DNA of 64,000 nt from Varroa destructor (GCF_002443255.2 NW_019211456.1:57269578-57333577); one strand, 5' to 3'. Shown: positions 45,722-58,921, counted from the first letter of the stretch. The notes: generated by a model from the sequence alone, not told the origin. Made by a program: numbers and translations.

Positions 45722-45880
45722 TTCAATTTTGGTTTGAAAGTCGTCAATACTTATTCGACTATACAATGTATCTTCTGCATGAACTGAGGCCGTACGAATC
45801 GATGAATCAGGATTTGGGCCGTTTTCATGACATGCGTTTTCTGGGGAAATTGTTGCTAGGACGAAAAAACGCAGTTTCAT
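45722..45880 (-). CDS. Candidate first coding exon with consensus splice donor
   Basis: An ATG (45880-45878) opens a 53-codon frame beginning MKLRFFVLATISPENA and ending FQTKIE. It is followed exactly at a codon boundary by GTAAGTAT, a near-perfect donor. The short hydrophobic start could be a weak signal peptide. The next exon was not found with a matching phase: a segment after GTTGTATTCAG near 45570 reads LAVNNRVPSQLIRRA but would need a different phase. The gene is unknown. Confidence 0.3.
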
Positions 45881-46564
45881 TGTAAATTATTATTGGATAT
45901 GTTATACATAATGGAGGCAAATAGAGCCGACTAGAAGTATATACGAAAAGAAAACGCAGCCGAGCACCGACCAAAAATGATAGATGGCGTAGCGAAGATG
46001 TCTGATTCTCACGCACAAAATAATAATGATAAGCAATAGACCTGCAAGCATTCGTATTTTTCTGTTTTGGATAACTTTTTGCATCTCAACATCCGTTAAA
46101 TATGAGGATTTAATTGAATAGTTACGATCTATTAGGGTATCAAGTGAAATTTAAACCATAATTAGGGTCGAAGATTGATTATATGCTTATAGCATTTGCT
46201 CGAACAGTTAGTTCTATATAGTACCGTATTCATCGTTAGCAGCAGACTGCTGGAAATAGCCGAACCTAAATATACATTTCGCCGTGCATGGATTCCACCG
46301 TAGATTCAGCAGCAAACTGGTTTTTCCACACAGAAAAAAAACTGGGTTTATGCAGGAAACTGTAATAGATATCATGCCGCTCGTTGCCCTCTGATGTCAT
46401 TCTTAAAACACTTAGGAATCTCTCAATTTTATAAACAGGACAGGCAAATAGGGCTCGTATAGCCTACTCACTTGCATGACACAGCTGTCTAAGTGGTTTA
46501 AATAGTTCTATATAGCTCATTAAGGTCTTGTGGTGCTGATTTGTATATACGAAGTCTTTGACCA

Positions 46565-46864
46565 GTGCACGCCCGGCAAAATGTGTTCTTCGTGGAAAGA
46601 ACGCTATTTATAAATAGCGAATGTGCGTCTTTTTACTTGTTTGGTAGATGTCTAAGGATACAGCTCTTCGAAAACGTTTCTCGCCCATCGTGGTTTGTTA
46701 GCGGCTTCAATCGTGTGTTACCTACTATACTTGTAGTGGCGGTCTTCACATCTGCTAACGACGAGTCTCGCACCCAGCATGCTTCTCTCCGCCCCTTAGC
46801 GATGGTACGGAGCTCGCCGCCGGCGATTGTCATACATACAATCATTTATGTAAAAGAACAATAA
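46565..46864 (+). other. Segment open on both strands, unknown
   Basis: A 99-codon + frame starting at GTG is overlapped by a 70-codon - frame (46633-46845, including AGGELRTIAKGRREACWV). The patch is more GC-rich than its surroundings. A perfect 18-bp palindrome (46602-46619) lies inside. I recognise neither product, and it may be part of a decayed mobile element. Confidence 0.25.
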
Positions 46865-47324
46865 AAATGTAGCATGCCCATGTACCAAATTGTGCCGAAT
46901 TATTTCCATATACAATTCTAACACGTAGCACGTCCTGACATTGTGGAATAACGACGCTAATTAGATACTCACTTTACTAACAGTTCTGTGAAATCTTCAA
47001 CTTTGTCATAATTGCAGTCCTATTATTTGCGTTGTATATTTATAGTTTTCCTATCGTAGCCAACGTCTATACATTCAGCAACGCTATCTAAAGGTCTGCC
47101 TCCGTGTCTTCATACGAACATTTTCGAGTCATTACCAATCGAGTGTTAACATCATCGATTACACTAACATATATTGAAGCAAGTAAATTTATCTGTGTTG
47201 ATTTTTTTTTACCATGATAGTGATGTGTACTACGAATGAAATTTGGTTTTCATAAGCCCGTCATACATATTCATGCTTCACAGGTTATTATAGACTTGTA
47301 GTAGCGTGGGCAAAGACCCACTTT

Positions 47325-47390
47325 GTTTCAGGCTGGCAGCCAGCCGTCTGATGGAATGCCTAACGGCGATGCCAGGCGTAAAATCTGAAA
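47325..47390 (+). repeat. Dispersed repeat, copy B
   Basis: This is the counterpart of 20965-21036, with the same orientation, a GCTGGCAGCCAG core and a TGGAATGCC...GGCGTAAAA block. A 4-base length difference between the copies shifts the frame upstream of the conserved peptide. Confidence 0.6.
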
Positions 47391-48004
47391 TACAGACAAT
47401 AGGTGGGTAGAATATTGACTAGAGGTAGAATATTGATTGATAACTTCATTATCTGATTCCAGTCGAATACTCAATCGGCGTCAAATAAGGTCGGCGTCAT
47501 CGTATGTATAACAATCCATTGTGACACTCCTTCCTCTGAGTGATGTTTTTCGTCTACCCCTAACAGTTAATTCTGTAAACGGTCTGTATATCCTGGTTAC
47601 TCTTAGGGGGGTCTCAGCTGGCGTTGATCTATTTGAGATATTATGAGATGCGTGCTCAGATAATTTTCTTCTCAACAATTTATCGAGGATTGACTGAGTG
47701 TTCCTAGACGCTTCCTTGAATCCGGCCAGTTTACCAAGAAGACCTCTACTTTGAAAATCACGAACCCATACAACTTATTGCTAAAGAATTTTACGGAGTT
47801 TATACCGTGGGGTCACATAATTTTTCTTCATGCAGTTAGGGGATCCAACACGGCACAAAGTTCTCCTCTCAGCAAAAGTTTCGCCGGTATTTTTACTGTG
47901 AAGTTAGAAAGTAGGACAGAAGTAATAAACCACGAGCTGTATCAGAGGTTTGAAACTGAAATAGTGAACCTCTGAATGAATGTAGTCGTCTAGAATAGGA
48001 CTAA

Positions 48005-48050
48005 CCATTCTGTAGTTTCGCTTTAATATCGACGAAACTTTGAGCTAATC
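48005..48050 (-). mobile_element. Second, tandem copy of the integrase end
   Basis: This piece reads RLAQSFVDIKAKLQN-stop on the - strand, closely matching GLAERFIDIKMKLQ at 48103-48143. The two lie 90 bp apart, exactly 30 codons, in the same orientation. They are diverged duplicates produced by a small tandem duplication. Confidence 0.55.
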
Positions 48051-48099
48051 TTGTCTGTTACCGTTAATTTACATGGATTTTCCGGTACAAGACTAAGAA

Positions 48100-48314
48100 T
48101 CTTGTAGTTTCATCTTAATATCTATGAAACGCTCAGCTAATCCATTTGATTTAGAGCGTATGGGGGCAATTATGTCATGTGTCTGCCAAGGCACTGAGCA
48201 AGTTAGCGATTTAACTTGTTCGCCATTAGTGTTTGCTTGTTGGATATCGTGTGAACGTTTTGTAGGGGTCGGATAATTAGCTGTGTTTGTACTTGCGAAG
48301 TTCATCGCATACAT
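48100..48314 (-). mobile_element. LTR-retrotransposon integrase remnant (Ty3/gypsy-like)
   Basis: The - strand reads TNGEQ, then DIIAPIRSKSNGLAERFIDI and KMKLQDS-stop. The order and spacing match the end of the integrase catalytic core of Ty3/gypsy-type elements, where DNG.QF is followed by APYHP.SNG.AERF and the catalytic Glu lies in AERF. The first Asp-type position is changed to Thr, and upstream integrase, RT and RNase H domains are absent, so this is a fragment, not a working element. It lies antisense to and just left of the mariner fossil. Confidence 0.55.
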
Positions 48315-48689
48315 TTCAAATTAATTGAAAGTGGCAGTCACGGCAATAAGGAACATTGTACTATCCAGAGGACCTATCGAAAGTTCTTATGCGCTCTGTT
48401 GAACGGTTGAGTTGTAACAGGTCAGTTTTGAGCTCGGCCTTTTGTCAGGTTTCTAGAGCAGTTAACCGTAGTTTGTTTATTGTTGTCGATATGAGGACAT
48501 ATTTCGTTAGAAAATTCCCTCACTTGTTGCATACTTCTGATAGAGCATTCGAAAGCGCTCTTCTTGCTCTATCAGCGTGCAGTAACGGTATTGTGTTTTT
48601 GAATTTAATTTTAACATTTCTTTAAGCTATGAATGTTTCGAATAGGAAAAGCGCGTTTTTGTCACCCTTTGTACGGCTACGCATTCCGC

Positions 48690-49455
48690 TGAGATGGAAA
48701 TGGCGCCAAAACAGTCCAAGACATTTGCGTTGTGTACGGTAAGGACGCTGCTGCTAAAACTGTTACTCAAGAGTGCTTTGACAGTTCTAAAAACCGTAAC
48801 CTGAACCTAGAAAATGGCTCCCGCTTTGCCCGATTATCTGCATTGAATATCGACAATATGAGAGCACTAAAAATAGCCGCCGACAGAACAGCTCAGGAAT
48901 TGACCAAGGAGGTTGAATTGCAGTAATACGGCCATCGTTAGTTAACCACTTATAGTGGCGTCTGTAAATCAGTCTTAACCAGAGATTAAAATAGACGGCT
49001 CCGAAAGAAAAGCCAGGGGTCTGGGTCCACCTACATCTTTATTCAAGAATAGTTATGCTTCGCCTTTGGTAGGACCACGACGGCCCGATTCACTAAAAAA
49101 GGCTTTCTACAATCAAATCGTTGACACACACGTTTACTTATTGTATCGAGTCAACTAGGCTATTAAAAAAAAGTTTAGAAAAGTCATGTTATCCTGATCC
49201 ATAATATCGTAAAGCTATACGGCTATGTCGTCCAAATTGCCCTCTTGGACTTCGAAGGCTAAGCTTTGTCGCACCTTCTTTCTCCGAACCTAGCACAGAC
49301 AGATTTTCCTTTCTCGTTTATTGGCAAAGTAAAGGAACGGCGCAGTTGACAATGAAGATGATTTAAAAGCTTAACTCTATAAATTACTCAACGCTAAACT
49401 TGAATTTCAGGCGAGGAGAAATTGGTTGACGGATGGCGAAGGTCCGGCAAAATTT
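48690..49455 (+). mobile_element. Fossil mariner transposase (broken)
   Basis: Pieces of a mariner-family transposase appear in the correct order with frameshifts and stops between them. 48702-48926 reads AKTVQDICVVYGKDAA and RTAQELTKE, matching the N-terminal helix-turn-helix region (VYG and TTRELAEE motifs). 49028-49093 reads IVMLRLW-stop-DHDGPIH, matching the VML.VWWD..G block with a Trp-to-stop change. About 49105-49155 reads NQIVDTHVYLLYRVN. About 49275-49316 reads LLSPNLAQTDFPF, matching the SPDLAP.D..LF motif. An in-frame TGA also precedes the first piece. No terminal inverted repeats or TA target duplications were located. The element is not functional. Confidence 0.75.
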
Positions 49456-51934
49456 CTAGGGAAGTTTCTTATTATATCTTTGCCAATTGCTTAAATACGA
49501 CAATGCAACTGTTTTTGGACTTAAAGTCGTACGATATTACGTGACTTTTAATATACGTGACTAAACTGCACGATGGTCTACTAGGACCCATCGTTTTCCC
49601 GTGTATAGTTCCTCTCTACTACTGAAAGACTAACGGACCACTGAGCTGTTAAATATAAACTTTCTTTCGTTTTGGATATAGTTTTCCATGCTTTGGTTCT
49701 GATTGTTGTTCTAAAACACTTGCGACATGATAGAATCAGTGATAAATCACTGCCGTGATCAAACCTAGCAGTGTGTGTTTTTTACCGAATATTCAATTCG
49801 TAGTTTAAGAGTACTACTCAACGTCGTATCCAATTAGAAGAAGTATACAGAGGAATACCTTAAAGCTATTTTTTTCGGAAATTCATTCAGAAAGGAAACA
49901 CTTCCTTTCCTAAAAAAATAACGTGGACAACAAATGTAAATTTGCTTGTAAAATATCCTGTACTTAATGTTCTGCATGTTTGCTGCTATTAGAGAGTGCT
50001 CACTGTCTTAAAATAGAGGTTGTTCCCAGCCATACTTATTATTACCTACCATGTTATCTTTACAAACTTCTCACACCTTATCGAACAGCATCGAGAATTC
50101 GCCTTTTCGATTGACATTACGGCTAGGTAAATACCAGTGTTTTATATCGACAAGTTTCGAAAAAAACTACCGCATCACGCTCCCTGTAAAGTGTTCTCGG
50201 TTCGGAAGCAGCTTGACTAAAAAAAAATTTACCACAAGTCATTTATTTTATTTGACTCTTGCATCGTTTTACTAATTTGTAAGTTCTTGACACATACGGT
50301 CTTAGCGGATGCATACCGTCTTAAACGCCAAACGATGTCGAAGTACTTCGGCTGTACGGTTAAGTTTTAATAGGGTGAGTTAAGAATGTACTTCTGCTAA
50401 GAGAGTAGATATGGGCACTATATTGACCGAAATAAATCTAACCTAGTTCTCTCGTAACGTTTCTTATCTTCATCCTCTGGACCCTTTACTTCTTTCCGTA
50501 ATCTGTCTGATTAGCATATCAACATACGAAATTGTCTATTTGAGAAGTCGTAGGAATTCTTCGCAATACTCGTGCAGTTCGCGTATTTCGCTTCACCAGG
50601 ATACGGTCTCATCATTGTTTTTTTAATGCATTTTGGACAACATTTTCAAAAAACATCATGAATATGTTTGTAAAAGCGGGAATAATTTTTTGAAAAGAAT
50701 GCACGTTTTAAGTGCTATTTTTATTGAATCGAAATCGGTTATGTACTATTTATTAATATATTCGACGCTCTGAAAAGCCACTAAAAACTTTCTAACGTAG
50801 ATAACTTTCAAAACAATTGCATACTCTCAGAAACGACTGAACAGAAAACCTCATGCTTGTTCCTTGAATTCTTACATTTCCAATAAACAAAGTTATGATC
50901 TTCAGGATGCTGTTATTTTCTTCCTAGCCAACTTTTTGATGTATTTAATATAAATATTGCACATTTGGAACAATAAGACTGTCAGCGTAAAACTAGCGCA
51001 AACATTTCGTTTACGTGAACCTTCCTTGAATTTTAACAAAAGTCAACAATAAAACAATTCATAAATATTTATGCCGGTTGCTGTTGACTGAAAAAAAAAA
51101 CGAAACTTAACATAAGCTTAAGTGATCAAACCACACTTCGTAAAGGTGCAAATGCGTTTTAAAGCAATCTCGTAAAATCGATTGCATAAGAGGGACATGA
51201 TCGTAAATTTCCTGGAAATTGAAAAAACAGTTCAGTAAGTAAATTATGTAGAGTCCTTTTATGGAAGAGTGAGCTTTTTGATTTGGTATAAGACCTCAAA
51301 CTTTAAATTAGAAAGAAAACTTTACCCAATGAGATGGGATAAGCTGCCCTGTTTGAGAGTTACCGTAATCGTTGCAAATTAATCGCTCCTAGTTTCTCCT
51401 GCAATTGATCAACCGAATAATGTTCCATCAAAACGAAGGATAGAAAAGCCCGTAAAAGTAACTTACTTGAACGTATCCTATCTGGAATTTTGTCTGAACG
51501 CTTTCTAGAATGTACTTGACCAAACAATAAAATTAAAAATGAGCAAATTATCAAACATATGGAAACCACCACATGCTTAAGGCTAAGCGGTGGAAATACA
51601 GGTATATGAATTCACTCTATGACTACGACTTGTTTTGTCTTCCCTGACGAGGGTATCCTATTTTCTGGTGGTGTCATTTAGTATCGTTTGCGTCTTTGTC
51701 AATCACGACTAAATGATATCGCCATGGTTTTGTAATACTCAACCTGGATTGGTTTCTTTTCATTTGCTCTCAAAATTGTAAAATCGATCGCAAAAAAAAA
51801 AGAATTTTGGTCATGTTTGGATCAGAGAGCGGGTTCTCTCTTTGATTCTAGATATTACTAGCATCTGGGACGTGGGTTAAGCCGGCCAAAGAGGCAAATT
51901 TCTTTCCTGAGTATAAAGTATAAGAAATAAAAAA

Positions 51935-51983
51935 GTAAATATAATATCGTCTGGTTAAAACAGCCAGACGATATTATATTTAC
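51935..51983. repeat. Perfect hairpin, 20-bp stem with 9-base loop
   Basis: 51935-51954 and 51964-51983 are exact reverse complements separated by TTAAAACAG. The stem is perfect and long for an intergenic site, but shorter than a typical animal pre-miRNA, which also carries mismatches. It may be a recent small inverted duplication. Confidence 0.9.
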
Positions 51984-54944
51984 CTGATTAAACAATACAA
52001 CGAAACTAGGCAGTATAGAAGCTTACTGGAATTGCTAGAAATAGGCTAAATGTAGGTAGTCTAACGACCTTTCGTAAGAATTTCGTCAAAGGTAAACACA
52101 CGGGTGGCGACAAACAAGTCTCTAACGGTTCCAAATTCTGTTTGAGATTGATTTTAATGGTTGATATTCATATTTAATAATAATTCACTCCAGTAGCATT
52201 AGCGTAATAAATACTGGACGTGCAAGTGGAAATTGAAAGGATACCCTGGTGGACTAAATCTAGACGTTACAATAGAGACTCTTACTTTCGACAAAATAAA
52301 TAACAAATATGTTCTCTGTCGATCGCTAGCTCTTTCGAATAGTGCTTTGCAATTTGCTCAATTAGTACAAAACAAACGTTTGCCACCTTTGCTAGCCCTA
52401 TATCTTAAGTGAGCGTTAGTATTGTTTGACTCCAAATACGCATGTACCCACCCAGTTGATGGAGATGCTTATAGAGATACTTTTTCCTGTGTTTACTTCT
52501 CAATAGTTTCTATTACGGTGTTCCGCAAGCTTTCTCACAGCTCTAATTGCAAACCTTCTGCTTTGAGGTTGCACAGGTAACTCAGAACGGTGTCCTTTCA
52601 ATGAGTTCATTGTTGCCAGTTCGCCAAATTAGAAGAGGTTACATAACACGGAGATACTAGCATGGTCCTTAGAACGCCGTTTTTTTGTATATATAACCTG
52701 TTACTGCGGTAATATAGTTTGCCGCCTTTCATCGAAGGCTCGGCGGTTCTATGTAAAGCTCTTTCCCAAAACAGGAAGATTGCTGTGTTATTAATTCTAA
52801 GAACCATTATTTCTGTAAGGCAGGAAAAGAGCTCAGTAATAGGACAAAGTATTTTCTATGGAAACACATCACACAGATTACCTATCGCGTTATAAGTCTT
52901 TACAGTGTATCACGCTCTTCTGATCTATTTTAAATATGACTTAACTGGTACCAAAGACAAAGTCTTAGTCTTCGATACGTGAAACTATCATATCGTTACA
53001 TAGTTACCACTATTTTGCGCAGTGGAATTTGAAAGCTGGTTACATAATGAAACTGTGGCAGACATAAAGCAGGAACTGCCAATAGCTACTTTAGGATGTA
53101 AAATACTTCGTCCACCTAGTGGCCATGACCGATAAAACACTCGGCTGTATATGATCATAAAATCTTATCTAAAGATGGAATTCAGTTATGTTTGGCCAGT
53201 TTAGCTCGAAACATGCCCCGTTTAAGTTTGTTCTTGATTTGCTGCTGGCAGCCTATCACTAACGGTTTAGCGGGCGGAAACAAAGAACCCACTATTTCGA
53301 ACGATTACAAATAGGAGATGGGGCTACGTTTTGTCGGAGCACACAATCAAATACTACATTAAATTGTAAAGGCGAGTATAGATAAAGTTTAAGGTAGATT
53401 TTTCTACTATAGTGGTACTGAATATATTGTCCCATGTCGCAGTTACGAAACAGTCGATGAGGATCTGCTGATACGGATAAAATACCATCGTTGCCTTGCC
53501 AGTCTAACAACGATAATGTGTTGAAAACAATGGAGCCAAATATTTTAGTGCAGGAGTACATTATTCCTCTTGAATAATTATTTTCTCTTTAGTAAAATTG
53601 ACGACTTTTGATTTGGATGATACGTTCTCGTTTGACTGAATTTCGATTTGAATTCACCCGCGATAACGCCATTATTATATGTTCCACGTACGCATCAGTT
53701 TATTTCAGTTTGGTACACATAGACATAAACGACTTTTTCGCTTAGCGAGTGTCTTATACATCATTTAAAATCTTCAACACTCGACTATTAAATGCTACTC
53801 TTAAACTGGCCGCTAACTTTCTCAAAAGCTGTAGTAGCAACAACTAATTGACGCGATACGCTGTATCCCATCTAGGCCTGGAAGAAACGAAAAACGGACT
53901 TCTCAAAAGGACAATACGTTTTTCCTCCGGCCCTGAATTTGGCTTCTAGCGAAGTAAGTGGAGAACGTCGTAGTTTCCGTAGGGAACTACTTTTTGTAGA
54001 AACGACAGAAGATAGTCAAAATCGATGAAATAGCAAATATTGTTTGTTTACACCGTAAAAGATGATATATCGATAGACGATATTGAAGTGTTTCTATACA
54101 ACTGTTCTATTCTCTACATGAACATTACTACCTGTTCAGCCGTTTGCTTGTTTAATGTCTGTGTGATAGAAATATACGGTGTCTCAGTGGGCCTTTAGTG
54201 CTAAAAGTCAACGAGGACGAAGTACAAGCGCAAAAAAGATACCTAAAAATAGTTAGCTGTCACGTAACCATAGCGCTACAGGAGTAATCATATTTGGTTC
54301 AACAAAGCTGCTTGTGTTGGTACTCCGATTGATATAGCACTGACGATAAATTAAGCACTTCGAAATCGAGTTGCTTCTATCAGTCTAGATGACCCCTGGT
54401 GACAACCAGATCCATTCATAAGGTTCATATAGGTTCGTCTCCATTGTCATTAGTCGTACTTCTGTTTTCTGACTTGTGAAAATGTTCCCTCTTTACTTGG
54501 TATGATCTATATACTGTACCAAAATCAACAGGATTGCGTGTTATATCTTTTACCACTAGGTGTGTCTAGGTCTTGTAGAGTATAGAATATTTGTAGAGGA
54601 GCTAAGGGCAAACCGTTATTTGTTCTTTTCTCTGTTATGCGGTACTTGTGAATGGTTTTTATAATCATATTTTCTTGTAGACAATTTCACATAACTTCTA
54701 CTTCTTGATTTTCACGTTGCGACTTTTTTCGCTATTAGTTAAATCTGAACTATAGCAAACGAACCACTAGTTATATCACTGCTCTGCCGCCAGAGGGTCC
54801 CTTCAGAGCCTGTTCATGATAGCTTTTGGTATATTTCTACTACACGAGGACTGACAGTACATGTAAGTAGGTACATCACCGACTTTTTGATAGATGTTGC
54901 AGTTGATAGTGTTTCCAGGATGTCACCAAAAGCTTAAGGATTTT

Positions 54945-54993
54945 ATAATATATATATATATGTATAATATGTACATATATATATATATATATG
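54945..54993. repeat. Interrupted TA microsatellite
   Basis: TA runs broken by TGTATAATATGTAC-type interruptions. Confidence 0.8.
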
Positions 54994-57900
54994 TACATAT
55001 TTTGTTTAATGTACTGATCCGGTTCCCAGAACGTATATTAAGCAAAGACACAACTTTTCTATATGTCGCGGTTGACGTACTGATTCTGTTTCTGGCAAGC
55101 TGCTAAAAATTATACTTTTTCTCTGAAAATTAACTAAGGATTTTTTTCTATGAAAATAAACTCTAAAATAGTCGCTTTAACATTTAGATTTACAGTTACG
55201 CGAGAATCACGAGTTTTTCAACTCGAAAGCTGCTAAAACGTCATTATCTTTCCAATGTTAGTTACCTAGTCTACTTAGTTAGAAGCTCACTATTTTTTTT
55301 GTTAGGTCATTAGGTAGTAGTTAGGCTGGCATCACAAAAGACCTTTTTTATTGTGTTTTTCTCGCCCTACAAACGTCACCTGCGACTTGAAAATTGAGAA
55401 ATTAATTATGAATGTTCATTGAATTGCGATTTAACTCGTTGAAAACTTTCGAGTAGTACCAAAAGATATCCGTCTACATAAGCGTTCACGTAAAAAATGT
55501 TCATCATAGTGTTACATAAGCCGAAAAAGCCACCACATTTGACTTTTAGCCTTTTTCAGGCCGAAACATTCATTTTAGCCGTAGGGTGTATATATATATA
55601 TATATATGTCTATATACGTATATACACATGTGTTTTTACAAAGGCCGTCGAGATTCATCGATCTGTGTGAAGAGCTGGCGCAAACGAAGTGCGACTTGAG
55701 GTAGTAGAAAGGATGTCGATATTTAGTATTTGTCTCATAAGATCTTGTAAATATCTTAGAAAATTGTGTTACCAAAATGTTCACAATATCAGCCACAGTG
55801 CCTCACTCGTAAAACCTTTTAAATTTCCCTCGGATTAGGTTTGCATCCAATTGCCGCATGGGGGAAATAAATCTACTTTCGATTTTTTCCAGACGACATA
55901 TCAATTTTAGACATGCACTGCGTTAAAAATTAACTCTTCGCCATCTATATATTGATAAAAAAAAATCTCTTGCATACATAAATACATAAAACATCACAAC
56001 AGGTTCTTATTTTTTAGATGGCATTTTCTTTAAAGCTGATATTTGATTTGGTTCAACGAGATCTTTCAGTTAGTGCGACGAAATACCCCCTAGATAGAGT
56101 TTCATTATGACTACCATTATGACAGAATTTCCTTTACTTTCACTAAAATGAATTATATAAAATTATGTAAAAACCACTTGGGTCGCGCCAGATAAACTGT
56201 GGTTCGATAGATGGAATTCATTTGCGATTCTGTGGCAGAGACTTCTCCTTGCGGCCATTACGTTGCAATAAAGTTATCTTCATGATTTATTTAATCTAAA
56301 AGCGGCATTTAGGTCGTCGCAGTTACTGCGCCCTGCGCATCGTATGCTTCTATTAAAATGTTGTAACAGTCGTGTTCTAATATTTAATAATAACATAACC
56401 TGTTCTAATATTTAATTCATGCCGCACCTCATATTTAAGACATATCTTGCTAAATTTGAAAAGGCTTTTCTGTTAATAATGCATTTTGGCTTCATGAAAA
56501 AAATTAGACCCTGGCTCTGCACAGAGCCCTGTTCAGAGATCGCACCGGACTCAGATCCCATAGTCGTAAGACTGTGCCTGCTTGCGCGTTGTGCTTTTCG
56601 GTGCTCGCCTGATGGCCGACAGTCAGGATCAATCATAATCTGAGCGTCTCATCAACCCTTCATGTACCTATTGTGTGGATCGTTCTATCGCAGTAGGTTT
56701 TGCAAGTTCGGCAATGGCCTCACAAGGTCAGCTTTACAAGCGTTGCATCTCACTTGTAGTAACACTGAACATTAATCAGCCTCGTTATCTTAGTCAGGTG
56801 TCGAACGGAGTCCACAGAGCGATAGGTGTAAAAAATAGTGCCCTGTGCAAGAAGGCAAGCATGTGCCGGATCGAGTACATATTAGAACCAGTTTTTTTCA
56901 AGCCGAAATTACATCGGCTTTAAAAAATTGGCCCAATCCGTCCACGTTAATGGGTTAACTTGAAGCTAAGGGCTTAGTTGAAGAATTATATGCACCTGCT
57001 ACAACTGCATCATGAATGTGAGTTATTTAGAAACGTCAGCCGTTTGAACTTTGTACTTTTTTTGCCTTTCGTTGTTAAACTCAACAGAAATTAGTAGGCA
57101 TATTACGTTATGCCGCATGCGTATTTGTTGTCGATTGAGGCTACAATATAGTTTTGGCTGTTTAAATTCGTTATTACAAATGGTTTTGAGAGACAATAAA
57201 CGAGTACCAAAAAAAAACAACGGACCTTTGTTCTTCTTTAAAAAAAAAATGGACGAAAAATATTTTTGGCTTTATTTTCTTCTTCCTGTTCTATATGTCC
57301 ACAACATATTTGTGATATTTTAGCGCTTTTCAAGTGGCTTTGTAATACTCAAACTGGAGAAAATTCGCTTGTCCGGACGGGACAGAAGACATGCTTATGG
57401 AACGCACGACACAATCATATCATACACTATGTGATAAAGGCATTTGAAGTTTGGTTCCTGGGTTCTGTCGTCTGCGGGTAATTTGTCTAATTCAGATATA
57501 ATTACATCGGTGTATATTTGTGGGCGGGCTTTCTCTGGCATTACAGAGCAAATGCAATAGAAACTTCTTCAAGATGCTATAAAAAACCACACATTCCGCA
57601 TATGATTGGTTTGTTTGATATCTCAAAGCTGCTTTAGTTTTCATGAAATGTATTCACTGATGATAGCGTTTGCCGCAGACGGCTAACGTGTACCGTTTAT
57701 TTTACTGGCGGTACTCGGAAAACTGTTGGAGAGCTTTACGGCCTTCCTTGAAAAGCGTTTCCAGAACTGAAATTGCTTGTTGTATGAATCAATATCGGAA
57801 CGCAGCCTTCATAATTGGAATTTTCTGGTTGAGCTACAGGGAGATTTACGCAGTTAAGAACGTGGGTCTTTATTAGGTAGGCCTTGATATCGACAAATAT

Positions 57901-58518
57901 TATTCTTAACCGTTAAATACGCATACTAGAGTACTAACAAAGCTCGTAAAGACCTTAGTGATAACATTGAACGCACAATAATGAAACGTAAACAATGTTG
58001 ATTCTCAGAAAAGGAAAGTAGAATATAATTTATATTCAATGATGCGCCGATTCGTATTATTTAACGTCGGCTCCGTGTTGACTTTGAAAATACAGTTACT
58101 AGTAACACAGATAGGCAATTTAAGGACTGACTTTTTTCAGTATGCCTTTTTTTATAACAACAACCTATCCTAACTTCTTAACTATGGAAAACGAAAACTT
58201 CAATCCATGCTTTCGGATCTATCTGCTTAGCTTGCAGTATGATACAATAGTTACAATACAGTAAATGATTTTGAGATAATAGACCAATAAGCAACAGTTG
58301 TCTGTATTAAGGGATTAAAAAGTAATTTGCTTAGTTTGCACGTGATCTGTATCAGACCGACTGCTTTATTCTGCCAAAGGCCACGATGAAAGGGGGACTC
58401 AAACCCAAAATACGAATTATCCGATACGCGAGCGTTTTACTCTGTACCTGCTGTGCGACACGAACCTACGTTCTGCGTGCCTTTGAACAGCGTGTGAACT
58501 TGCCTTTACACTAGATAA

Positions 58519-58921
58519 ATGCATGGTAAGTTTAAAAATAAACAATGGACGTTAGCATTGCTCAACAGTTGACCATCCCGTGTCTACGGAATCGGTAGCG
58601 CTTGCAGAGCACCTACCGAAACCCAAGATCAGCAAAAGAGCTGCGTCTTTTGGCGTGACCTGTGTTAGTCTCAAAATTGACGCTCATACATTATCTGCAA
58701 ATGGATATATCCACAAGGACATAATACACAGGTTTACATATAACTGTAGTAATAAAAGTATGATTTTGTGAATAATTACAACAACTGTCTGACTTTGCTT
58801 TCAACAGATCGATTGGAACATTGTTTGGAAGACCTGCTCGGCTTCTTCCTCCACATCGATCGTGGTCCGGCTGATTCGTCGCACTTACTAGCAATGTGTT
58901 GTAGAAAACTGTGCAACACTA
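58519..58921 (+). CDS. Weak multi-exon coding candidate
   Basis: An ATG (58519) is followed by ATG|GTAAGT. An acceptor CTCAACAG (58568) opens, in matching phase, a segment containing STESVALAEHLPKPKISKRA and ending IHKDIIHR before CACAG|GTTTAC (58733/58734). A further acceptor (TTGCTTTCAACAG, 58806) precedes a frame reading RLEHCLEDLLGFFLHI and RGPADSSHLL to TAA at 58927. The last junction is only in phase if a different donor (58751) is used, and the first intron would be just 43 bp, shorter than any RCBTB intron here. The splice motifs are good but the model is doubtful. Confidence 0.25.

Larger units (their letters stand above)
49460..58500. other. Intergenic region, no confident gene
   Basis: AT-rich sequence with a perfect hairpin (51935-51983) and TA microsatellites (54945-54993, 55587-55607). 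Frames at 56412-56923 and 57051-57876 are of chance length and without recognisable domains. Confidence 0.5.

Noticed and set aside
58385..58465. tRNA-like segment on the - strand with a GGGTTTGAGTCCC box
   Set aside because: The B-box-like motif is good, but only three T-stem pairs form and no anticodon or acceptor stems could be drawn. At best it is a tRNA-derived relic.
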